From the NCBI GenBank assembly GCA_001972305.1, contig BDDD01000353.1, forward strand, positions 186,001-250,000: a stretch of DNA of 64,000 nucleotides. The letters are read 5' to 3'. Under the pieces are notes generated by a model. That model was not told where the DNA came from. It saw nothing but the letters and a program-made list of their open reading frames with translations, and made no database searches. The translations under genes and the position numbers were made by a program. Source of the stretch: Cephalotus follicularis. Its lineage: Eukaryota; Streptophyta; Magnoliopsida; Oxalidales; Cephalotaceae. Positions 47,063-57,033 of the stretch are shown piece after piece; within the stretch, counting starts at the first letter, position 1; every line of letters starts with the position of its first letter.

Positions 47063-47608
47063 CTATGAAAAATCAAAGTATCCATCCGAGATCAATCGGC
47101 GCACTCTTTTCTCACCAATATGACCAAGTCTGCAGTGCCATAGGTAAGATGGATTACTTTCATCTCTCTTTCTTTTATTGTCCTTTTGCATATTGAAAAC
47201 AATCTCATATCTATTCAATACATATAATCCTTCATGAAGGAAACATTTTGCATATATGACATCATTTATTAAAATGGTACAACACTTGTCCTTAAAAATA
47301 ATATTAAAACCTTCGGCGTCTAACGCCGGAATAGATATGATGTTCTGCAAAATGCGAGGTGAATAAACGCATTGTTTAAGTACAAAGCTCTGGCCCGAAG
47401 GCAACAAAATACTAACTAATCCTACAGCTATGGCTTCAACAACCAAGCCATCCGTAAGCCATAGATCTCCCTCACCCTTCTCAATGTTTCTTCTGTCCGT
47501 GAGGGCCTGTAAATTAGAACATATGTGAGTGCCACATCCACTGACTAAAATCCAGGAAGATGAATCAGGAATATACATATTCACCTCTATATAAGACAAA
47601 TTGGGCAT
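47063..47608 (-). pseudogene. pol: Protease and GAG-pre-integrase of Copia-2, active site lost
   Basis: The protease motif reads SSWILVSGCGTHICSNLQAL. The catalytic Asp of DSG is replaced by Val, so this protease could not work even if expressed. The GAG-pre-integrase block WHCRLGHIGEKRVRRLISDG follows near the end of the frame. Confidence 0.88.
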
Positions 47609-47639
47609 TCCTTCGCCAATTGACTACAAGAATGTCGCA

Positions 47640-48511
47640 CAATTCCTTTTCCAATGTCCTGGCTTCCCATAGTAGAAGCATGGTCCCTTAGCAGGAGGTT
47701 CTGAGGTACTCTCCTTAGCAGGTGCAACTCTTGCAGCAATATCTGGCGCAGCAATAGCATACTGCTTTCCTTGACTTTGTGGTCTGGCTACCCCTGGTTT
47801 GAAAGATGCCGGTCATGGTGGCAGCGCCCCATTTTTAGCCTTCCCCTTTGCAGAGGCAGACTTGCCCTTCCTCTTGGGCCTGCGGGATGGTCGTACCATC
47901 ATGACAAGCGTCTTGCCCTTATACATGTTCACTTATGGCTCCCTCAGCATGTTTAGGAGGTCAACCAGAGTAGCTGTTATCCTATTCATGTTAAAATTGG
48001 TGATGCAACCAGAAAAGGAGGGTGGAAGCGAATGAAGGATCAGATTTGTGCTTAGTTCAGCATTCTGAATGATGCCAAGAGCAGTAAGATGTTCAATCGC
48101 ATTGATCATCTTGAGCACATGATCATTAACTGAAGATCCTTCAGCCATTTTTGTTCCATATAGCTCAGTGGTGAGCTGGAACCGAGCGTTCCTATTGTTC
48201 TCTCCATATAACTCACGGAGGTGCAGCAGAATAGCCCTAGAGTCTCGTATCGTCTCATGCTGGACTTGTAGGGCATTACTCATCGAGGCCATAAGATAGC
48301 TTCTGACTTTCTTTTCATCAGCTACTCATTTCTTATAAATGGCATGATCCTCGGTTGAGGCATCTTAAGCAGGTAGTGCTGGCATAAAGGCCTCTAGGAC
48401 ATAGTCAATGTCCTCGGAATTCAAAACGATTTTGACATTCCGTAGTTAGTCCACATAATTTGGACCTGTTAGCTGATTCCTCTCAAGAATGATAGCTAGT
48501 GGATTTTTCAT
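47640..48511 (-). pseudogene. gag: Broken gag of Copia-2
   Basis: A start ATG at 48509-48511 is followed by LTGPNYVD, and the conserved Trp codon after it is TAA. The capsid-type part is open at 47933-48292 (MASMSNALQVQHETIRD, LRELYGENNRNARFQL, LHSLPPSFSG). The zinc knuckle near 47640-47685 reads CFYYGKPGHWKRNC, with the second Cys changed to Tyr. Stops lie between the parts. Confidence 0.82.
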
Positions 48512-48836
48512 TGCGATGTCTGTAGATATAAAATGAAAAAAACAATAATTTAAATCAGATAAATTCAATTTCAATGTTTAAAACCATAAAGATTTGGTCT
48601 TTAATCTTTTAGGTACATTTGCCTCTCATGTTCTCATTGTTTTACGCGAATCCCATAACCCTCATAAATATGGGAGATGAGAAACAACAATCCAAGTCTC
48701 ATGGATCTCATTTCTGAGTGGGGATCGGTGTCCTGGCAACTTATTCAGTATAACCTTGACATGGGCCAAAACATTATATTGAATCTTACAGTTAGGCAAA
48801 ACTCTTGCCAACTATACAATAGCATGATTCCCGATC
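48512..48836 (-). other. Part of the Copia-2 leader
   Basis: Non-coding sequence upstream of gag, similar in layout to the Copia-1 leader. It ends in CGATC (48832-48836), which should be the target duplication of family B. Confidence 0.7.
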
Positions 48837-50229
48837 TGTAACACCCCCGATGGTGGAAGCCCTTACAGGTCATAATACCAAACTAAACATAACAGAATAT
48901 CTAAGCATGAACTTTACGCAAAACGGATGTGGTGGTCTGAAAACATAACTTATAACAAAACTGATGTTAAACAAAGTCTGAATACTTTAACAATTCATAA
49001 CAAACCATAATCCGATATCCAAAAGTGTTTAAGAAGAAACTAGTCTGACATTGTCTCAAAATATGATCGATACTACTGAAAACACAATTGACCAACTCCT
49101 AGATGATCCTCTGACAAGTGGGTAACTCTCATCACACGTTTCCCCCATCATTCTGAAAACCTGTCGCATAGAAACAAAAATACGGCTGAGCAAACCTCAG
49201 TACGGATAAAGAAGTAGAAGTAAAACAGTAAACGGCAAAAGAAATATCTCGAACATTAAATTTCAGTAAAGTAACATAGTAAATATCCTTTGAAATGTAA
49301 AGCAGAATATTTAAAAACGAGCAGTTATAAAATCATAACTTTACGAAAAACATAACATCATAATTCAAAACCTTATCTGATTTCATAATTCCATAACAGA
49401 GAATTCTGATATACATACATATATAGGTGCAAGGGGTTCGCGAGGCCCACATTCTCTAACGAAAAAGTCGTGTATGGCACTACACAAACAATCCCAATAC
49501 TGAATTCTGACATTAACTAGAGTATACTCATACGCCTCAAAAGGATCCATATCCTACCCTTATGATATATATTTAAAAGAGACGTCGTAGACTAATCACA
49601 CTGCCACGGTAAGTGTCATGCCCTTCGTGCCAAACAACATGCCTATGATATCTCATAGGTAGGGTTTTTCTCTGTATGTTATTATGCTAAAACATTGTTT
49701 CATTCGAAAACAACTTTAAGATATACTTATGTAAACTGTCTCTAGACATATCCGAAATTATAAACATACTTTCATATCTGAAATCATAATCCGATTCGTA
49801 TCTGAAGTTTAACATACTTCCTAAAGTGGAAGCCATGTCCAAAATAAATAACGTATTTTCGATAGTGGAAAACATGCATATCAATATCTGATATAACAAT
49901 ATTAAAGATCCATTCCGATAAAGTTATTGTCCAAACGAGAATATACGTACCAAAATATGAATTTTAATTCGAATAAAATCCAGAGCAAAATCATAGAAGC
50001 ATAGTTCCGATTTACTTTAAATCGATAGGAGTTTATCAAAGAACGATGTATCCGTACCTTAGTAGTTCGAAAAATCAAATCAAATACGAGTACCGAACAA
50101 AAGCACCCTGAAAGTGTCCTAATCTCCACCACGAATGATATCAAGACCTAAACATATAAGCCCAAACATCATATAACATAAAAAGAAGCAATTATCAAAA
50201 CTGCCTTAAAGCGACGACGATTAACTATA

Positions 50230-50317
50230 GGCGTCGACTGTTTCATTGCATAAAAGGAAAAAGCGCTGAGCAAGGCGTTGACTGTTTCATTGCATAAAAG
50301 GAAAAAGCGCTGAGCAA
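50230..50317. repeat. 44-bp tandem duplication within the palindrome array
   Basis: Two consecutive 44-bp units (50230-50273 and 50274-50317) differ at one CpG position, GGCGTCGAC against GGCGTTGAC. The corresponding stretch of the solo LTR at 16782 has one unit, so the duplication is recent and specific to this LTR. Confidence 0.85.
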
Positions 50318-50901
50318 AGCATCGACTAAACACAGCATAAAACAGTACAAAGCGGCGACGCTCAAAATACAAGCATTGATGGTTTGCGTCGAACACAAAA
50401 TGCAGAAAACAGTTTTAAATCCTTGGCCAAGTATGATTTTTCTTAAACACAACGCATAAATACCAACATGCAGGTTCTTAAGACGTTATTTATAAGTTCA
50501 AAACGCCAGATATACATATGATTACATACAAAAAGTAAAACACATTTTGAAACATAATTTTCTGGTATATAAACAGTTTATGCAAAATCTTGAGCTATAA
50601 TCTAATTTTCATTTCCCAGAGTAATTAACAGTAACATATATGTATCTATAGCGTACTTTATTTGATTAAAATACCAGTATAATGAAATATGCACATAAAT
50701 TTCATATATTAACAATTTAAGAACAACAAAAAATTAGTTTCAGCAAGCATCTAAAATCATGCTCGAAATTAAATTATAATAGTTTCTAATACTAAACGAT
50801 GATTGATATCAAAACTACGTAGTTAAAACTATAATTTTTGTTTAGAAAATACCTTCAAAAGACATCAAAAAGATAAAGATCGAGGCTGATGAAGTTGCTG
50901 C

Positions 50902-52824
50902 TGTTAGATATAGTGACCCGACAAGCCATTGGATGGACTGTCATTTTATATCTATTCTTGTATGGAACAATCTTATTCCTTATATATATGATGCGTGCTA
51001 ATTTGTTATGGATATATCACTTGTATTTTATCACATAATTGAAGTAGTTTATTAATTACATACTTATACTTGCGATGCCCTGACATAAGGTTGGATGCCT
51101 AACATGGAGGCTGTGAGACTGGTTACCTTATTCCTTATGTCAAATTAGTTCTGAGTCATAGGTTCACTTTGTGGGCATTAGTGAACCGGATAGACTTGCG
51201 CGTATGTTGCCTGCTCATGGAATTGGAGGATGGATTCTCTCACTACCATCTGTCTGTTGGACACTATGGCAAATACGGGGTGCGCGCTCGGAGCGTGTAC
51301 ACTAAACTGGACCCGCGTAGGAGACACTATTTGGATAGTCGCTATTCTTGTGTCAGTAGTGACTCCTACTTGTTGCGGTTGTGTGTAAGTGATCATCACT
51401 TAGCGAGTTCTTAAACTCGTGTGATCCTTAGACCTGAGTGACTACTCTATATTGTATGGAGACGGTTATGCTTTCATCTCCACCTTACTCAGTCCTTATG
51501 CAGGGATGGCAATCGGGTGGTCTTTGAGTATGATCGAATCTATACGAATATAAGTGAGTGTGCAATAAGGGATTGTCACACCTGAGCGAAGGTGATCGGC
51601 CCTATTATGGTCTGATTATACTTTGGACTTATGAAATCCTTGGCCAAGGTTTAGGTAGACTGGAAATTAGATTTTCGGAGAGTTTACCAAAGGTCCTAGT
51701 AATGATCAGATATTTTAGCCATTGAGGTATTATCTAGGGTTGACACATATGCTTACCCTAGACCTCAATCGGGGCCAAGCATGACAAGGGATTATAGTAC
51801 ACGCGAACCGATGACTAAGAAAATTAGGGTTTATGAGGTGTGGGAAAATTAATTAGATTAATTTTTCCATCTGGATAATATTTGGATATTATTCCAATAG
51901 CATTTAAATTGGTCAAGGACCATTTAGAATGGCTAAACCGGACCCTAGAGGTATTTCGGTAATTTATGAACACCTCTTGTTTTAACCAAGATTTTAAAGG
52001 GTCCCTGCCTTATAATGATTAGTTTTTTAATATGTTGGACATATTAAGTCTTGGTGTCAAATATCGGACGTCTTTGAGCAGAACGTGCAACCTGTGCACG
52101 AGCTCACTTCGTGGGCACATTTTCTCTCTCATCTCCAGCAGCCATCTCCCATTCTTGCATGTTATGGGAACATGGGGATCATGGCCACAGACTCCCTAGG
52201 AGTGAGGACCATGATCCTAAGTGAATGGGAGAGTGGGAGAGAGAAGAAGGAGGCTAGTGATAAGCATTTTCTGCAGAAAATGTAAAGGGAGAGAATGAGG
52301 TTTTTGCTGGGCAATGTGACTTTGGATTCTTCTCTGCAGAGTGTGTTCCCTTCATCTGTGATACACCAAGCAAGAGCTTATCTCGGGTGGATTGATTTTT
52401 GACTTCATTGGTCAATATCAATTTACCTTTCCTAAGCTTGGTGAGAGAGAGAGAGAGTTCATACACTTTGTTCTTGGTTCTTGCTGGTTGGAGTAGCTTC
52501 TGTACCAGGGATTTTGGAAGTGACGTGTTTGGTGTCTTCCCAAGCGTGTAGCGGAAAAGAAAGAAGGAGCCTTCACCCGCTGGTATAACTCTTGGTCCTT
52601 CTCTTCTTGCCATGCTTGTGTGTCACCATTGTTTGCTATGGTGACACCAATTCAATTCTGTTGATGATGTGGTGATCCATATGGTCTGTGGACATGCCTT
52701 ATGGACTGTCTTTAGTTTTTAATTGGGTGTTCTTCTGTTGCTATATTGTATGTTTTTTTTTGTTCTACACCCTATATGCCTAAGTTCGTTTTTGGCTCCA
52801 TATTCGGTTTATCCGTTTCCATCA
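50902..52824 (+). mobile_element. Copia-type solo LTR inside the family B 3' LTR
   Basis: It starts TGTTAGATATAGTGACCC and ends TTTCCATCA. The flanks are GCTGC (50897-50901) and GCAGC (52825-52829), a duplication with one mismatch. It is the longer relative of the solo LTR at 22104-23432. It keeps a central 0.8-kb segment the other lacks, including the conserved block at 51561-51583 (TGCAATAAGGGATTGTCACACC), but has lost most of the GTCGAC cluster, retaining only GGACGTCTTTG near 52067. Confidence 0.85.
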
Positions 52825-53323
52825 GCAGCTCTGGTGTGTTTTGAATAAAATGTACAGATGGTTTTTGAAGAACAAAGCATGAAATCAGATTTTAAAAAGC
52901 CAAAAAACGTGTAATATAATGATAAAACCATATAACTTAAGAGTTTCCTTTCATACATATTCGGTTTCGAACAAATAAGGAAAATTGGATCAACAAAAAT
53001 GGGAAAAACCCCCTTTTCCTTAAACAACTCACCATCCAAACTGGTATGGACAAAGACGACTAAAGCGTCGACAATTTACTGAAAGCGTCGACGGTTAGGC
53101 CTTAAGTTACAAAACGCGTCAAAGTCACACGCTTTGGCGTTAACGTATCTCACAGCACCCAAAGCGTCGGGGGTTCTAATAAGAGCGTCGGCGCTTTGTG
53201 CCCAGAAAACAAACATACAAGAAAATAAAAAAAATCAAGGAGTTCACACACCACAGCATATAACAAAAGGTAAAAACCCAACATAAAACGATAAACATGT
53301 AAACATAGAAACGGGATATTACA

Positions 53324-53336
53324 TCCACCCCCCCTT
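53324..53336 (-). other. Polypurine tract of family B
   Basis: TCCACCCCCCCTT is the complement of AAGGGGGGGTGGA, directly inside the 3' LTR and preceded on the element strand by a GGGACGAAATCC sequence typical of gypsy 3' ends. Confidence 0.88.
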
Positions 53337-53376
53337 AAAAAGGATTTCGTCCCGAAATCATAACCATACACATACC

Positions 53377-53658
53377 TTATTCAAATAGGCGAGGATAATC
53401 CTCTCGAATATGTTCCTCCAACTCCCAAGTAGCTTCGCTTTCGGGATGATTTTTCCACAAGACTTTTACAAAAGGGATGGTCTTACTACGAGTAACCCTC
53501 TCTTGTCTATCCAGAATAACCTCAGCCTCCTCATCGCAAGACAAGTCCTCGCGAATGCTATCAAAAGGGTAGTGAACCACGTGCAAGGGATGGTACTGAT
53601 AACTCCTCAACATAGACACATGGAACACGTTATGGACATGAGATAACTGTGGAGGCAA
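53377..53658 (-). pseudogene. pol: Integrase C-terminus with chromodomain-like segment, family B
   Basis: The frame begins LSHVHNVFHVSMLRSY, the conserved gypsy integrase C-terminal block. It ends with VKVLWKNHPESEATWELEEH, a chromodomain-like motif found in chromovirus integrases, thought to guide insertion to particular chromatin. Upstream stops (near 53700) separate it from the core. Confidence 0.85.
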
Positions 53659-53841
53659 AGCTAACCGGTAAGCAACCGCTCCAACCTTTTCCAGAACTTA
53701 AAACGGTCCGATAAACCGTGGACTCAACTTTCCTTTCAGCCCGAACCTTTGGACTCCTTTCCATGGTGAAACTTTCAGAAATACGTGTTCACCAACTCTA
53801 AACCCCAATTCCCTCTGATGTTTGTCTACATAACTCTTCTG

Positions 53842-54890
53842 TTAGGATTGAGCTGCCTTCAGTCTTTCCCTAGCTACAGTCACTTTCTCCGTAGTGATCT
53901 GAACTAGCTTAGGTCCTTCGATGACTCTCTCTCCAACTTCATCCCAACATGTCGGAGATCGACATTTCCTCCCACACAAAGCTTCGAACGGAGCCATTCG
54001 AATGCTAGCATGACAACTATTATTATACGCAAACTCCACCAAGCTCAGATACTCATCCCAGTTTCCAGCCCACTCTAATACACAAGACCTCAACATGTCC
54101 TCTAAAGTCTGGATGGTCCTCTCCGACTATCCATTTGTCTGTGGGTGAAAAGTTGTACTGTAATTGAGCCGTGTTCCCCGAGCCTTATGGAATCCCTTCC
54201 AAAATCTAGACATGAAATGAGGATCCCTATCCGAAACAATGGATACAGGTGTCCCGTGTAGTCTCACAATTTCTCGCTGGAAAACCTCCGCCAATCGGTC
54301 TCAGAAAAGTCCTCCCGGATAACCAAGAAATGTGATGATTTTGTCAAACGGTCTACCACTACCAAGATGGCATAATTCCTCTTGAACGTCCTTGGTAATC
54401 CTGTAACAAAGTCCATCACTAAGCTTTCCCATTTCCAGACTGGAACCTCCAAGGGCTGTAACAAACCACTGGCTCGTTGGTGCTCAATCTTAACCTGATG
54501 ACAGACCAAACACCTCCCAACATACTCTGCTACATCCCTCTTCATTCCATTCCACCAGAAGTTTCGCTTCAAGTCCCTATACATTTTTGTATAACCTGGA
54601 TGTATATAGAACGGAGAGCTGTGCGCCTCTGACAAAACAGCATCTCTGATAGTAGTATCCGACGGCACGCACAATCGACTACCCAACCAGATCACTCCAT
54701 GTTCATCCACACGGAACTCTGACTGTTTACCCTCATCAACATTCTGGACTAAGGCCCATAGTTCACCATCATCACTCTGAGCCGCCTTAATCCGAGATAC
54801 AAGGGTAGGCTCTATATTCATACTAGCCATATATCCTCCAGAACCCCAAACAAACAAGTTTAAGTCCAACTGTTCCATTTCTGCTATCAA
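53842..54890 (-). pseudogene. pol: Integrase core of family B, frameshifted
   Basis: The frame 54264-54890 contains the zinc region (HPGYTKMYRDLKRNFWW, then CLVCHQVK) and the first catalytic Asp in SLVMDFVTGLP. It shifts near 54300. The middle part reads across an in-frame stop where NG-stop-SERTIQTLED holds the catalytic Glu (about 54110-54140). The frame 53842-54096 finishes with WDEYLSLVEFAYNNSCHASI and MAPFEALCGRKCRSP. Order and motifs are those of chromovirus pol. Confidence 0.87.
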
Positions 54891-55025
54891 TTGCGGCTAT
54901 GTAAGCAAAGCCACTACACTCCCAGAACTCTTCCTACTCAAAGCATCGGCTACCACATTTGCTTTTCCAGGGTGGTACTGATTATTCAGGTCATAGTCTT
55001 TCAAAAGCTCCAACCACCTCCTCTG

Positions 55026-55334
55026 TCACATGTTCAACTCCTTTTGCGTGAAGATGTGCTTAAGACTCTTGTGATCAGTGAAAACATCACAAGTTTCTCC
55101 ATACAAATAGTGCCTCCAGATTTTCAACGCAAAAACCACAGCTGCTAACTCCAGATCATATGTAGGGTAGTTCACTTCATAAGGCTTCAACTGTCTTGAA
55201 GCATAAGCTATCACATGACCGTGCTGCATTAGAACACATCCCAATCCTTTCTTGGAAGCATCGCTGTAAATCTGGTATCCCCCTGACCCAGACGGTAACC
55301 AAAGAATTGGTGCAGACACCAGACCATTCTTCAA
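55026..55334 (-). pseudogene. pol: RNase H of family B
   Basis: The catalytic pattern is visible: [36 protein letters not shown], then [20 protein letters not shown]. All three acidic positions expected in the window are kept. A stop (TGA) at 55026 interrupts the usual RRWLELL continuation, whose remnant follows in frame. Confidence 0.88.
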
Positions 55335-55349
55335 TTTCTCAATACTTGC

Positions 55350-56200
55350 TTACCGTTCTTCATTCCACACAAACTTGGCTCCTTTTCTTAAAAGTTGTGT
55401 CTGTGGCAAGGCTATGGATGGGAAGCCTTCCACAAACCGCCTATAGTAGCATGCCAGACCCAAAAAGCTTCTAACTTTAGTTACTGTAGTAAGCCTCAGC
55501 CATTTGGTAATAGCCTCAACCTTAGCAGGATCCACACTAATACCATCTGCTGTAACCACATGACCTAAGAATATCACCTACTCCAACCAAAATTCACATT
55601 TCGAAAACTTCGCATAAAGCTGATTCTTCCCAAAATACCCAGCACTATAAAAAGTTGAATTTCATGTTCTTCTCTCGACTTGGAATACACGAGGATGTCA
55701 TCAATGAACACAATCACAAACTTGTCCAAGTATTCATGAAACACCCAATTCATCAGATCCATAAAGACTGTCGGTGCATTTGTAAGTCCAAACAGCATCA
55801 CCAGAAACTCATAATGCCCGTACCGTGTACGAAAAGCAGTCTTCGTTATGTCTTCATCTTTCACCCGTAACTGATGATAACCAGATCTCAAATCGATCTT
55901 AGAAAAATACCGTGCACCTTGGAGTTGATAAAAAAGGTTGTCAATCCTAGGCAAAGGGTATTTATTTCTGATGGTAATCCGGTTCAGCTCTCTATAGTCT
56001 ATGCACAGCCTCATGGACCTGTCCTTCTTCCTAACAAAAAGAACCGGAGCTCCCCATAGCGAAACACTAGGCCGGATAAAACCCCGATCCAACAACTCTT
56101 GCAACTGCTCCTTCAGTTCTTGCAATTCCAACGGTACCATTCTGTAAGGTGCTTTAGATATCGATGTCGCTCTGGGAATGAGCTCGATGGTAAACTCCAC
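55350..56200 (-). pseudogene. pol: Reverse transcriptase of family B, frameshifted
   Basis: The frame 55574-56200 carries all main RT boxes: [40 protein letters not shown] and the catalytic [20 protein letters not shown] (FIDD at residues 165-168). A frameshift near 55660 moves the thumb into another frame, with [20 protein letters not shown] and [16 protein letters not shown] at 55350-55577. Product: RT, non-functional in this copy. Confidence 0.9.
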
Positions 56201-56347
56201 TTTCCGTTACGGTGGCAAACCCGGTAACTCCTCCGGAAACACATCTGAAAACTCTCTAACAACCGGATAGTCCTCAAGGCGAGGCTCATCCTTAGAGACG
56301 TCTTTTACAATAGCTAGGTATCCCTCAACACCCTTAGCTACCAACTT

Positions 56348-57033
56348 TCAAGCCTTCAAAGCAAAAATGACCTTAACTCCTTTTCTCGGCTGTGAATCCT
56401 GATAAATAAAATCAGGCCTATCCACATCCACAAACAGAACCCTCAAAGAGTGACAGTCAATCATGGCACAATGGCAATCTAACCAATCCATGCCAAGAAT
56501 CATGTCGAAGTCATACATATCTATCGGGAAAAGATCCGCATCTCGAACGCGATCATCAAAACCGATAGGACAAGCATGAAAGCATTCATATATCACAACA
56601 GATGTCCCCATAGGGGTCAAAAGAACCAAAGCTGGATCCAGAGATAGAGATGGCACCCAAAGATGCCGAACAAAAGACCTCTCTACTACAGAGTGAGTCG
56701 ATCCAGTATCGTACAAAACATAAGCCATACGGCTACAAATAGAGACATAACCCGAAAAAGTACCTGGAGCACCCGCTGCCTGATAAGTAGTCAAAGCAAA
56801 AACTCGGCCACCTATATTGCACTGTCCCGCATCTCCGCCATTACCTTTCCTCTCCTTTGCTCGAGGGTCTATGCAATCCATAAAACAATGGCCCTGCTGT
56901 CCGCACAAAAAGTATGCTCCCGAAGCCTTGTAACAATTCCCAACCGGATGCCTCTTTCCACAAGTCTCGCACTGTCCAATCTGAACATTGGGGCTACCCC
57001 CACCAGTAGCTCCCCTGATTCTGCCTTTGATCA
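56348..57033 (-). pseudogene. gag-pol: Gag nucleocapsid end and protease of family B
   Basis: The frame contains a CETCGKRHPVGNC knuckle and a second knuckle reading YFLCGQQGHCFMDC, whose first Cys is now Tyr. About 55 residues later is the protease active site MAYVLYDTGSTHSVVERSFV (DTG intact), followed by DVILGMD-like FDMILGMDWLDCHCAMIDC. The upstream part of gag is separated by the solo LTR 57034-58984. Confidence 0.88.

Larger units (their letters stand above)
42790..48836 (-). mobile_element. Ty1/copia retrotransposon Copia-2, 5' part displaced out of the window
   Basis: It has a 3' LTR, a polypurine tract and remnants of RNase H, RT, integrase, protease and gag in copia order on the minus strand. 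The left duplication is GCTAA (42785-42789). At 48837 the sequence switches to the family B LTR, so its leader, primer-binding site and 5' LTR should resume after family B ends, beyond 64000. It is more decayed than Copia-1. Confidence 0.88.
48837..53323 (-). repeat. 3' LTR of family B, with a nested solo LTR
   Basis: It starts TGTAACACCCCCGATGG and ends CGGGATATTACA. Net length without the nested element is about 2.56 kb, matching the solo copy at 16782-19346. GTCGAC-type palindromes cluster at 50210-50395 and 53060-53195, with a perfect CGTCGACG at 53086-53093. A local 44-bp tandem duplication is present at 50230-50317. Confidence 0.92.
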
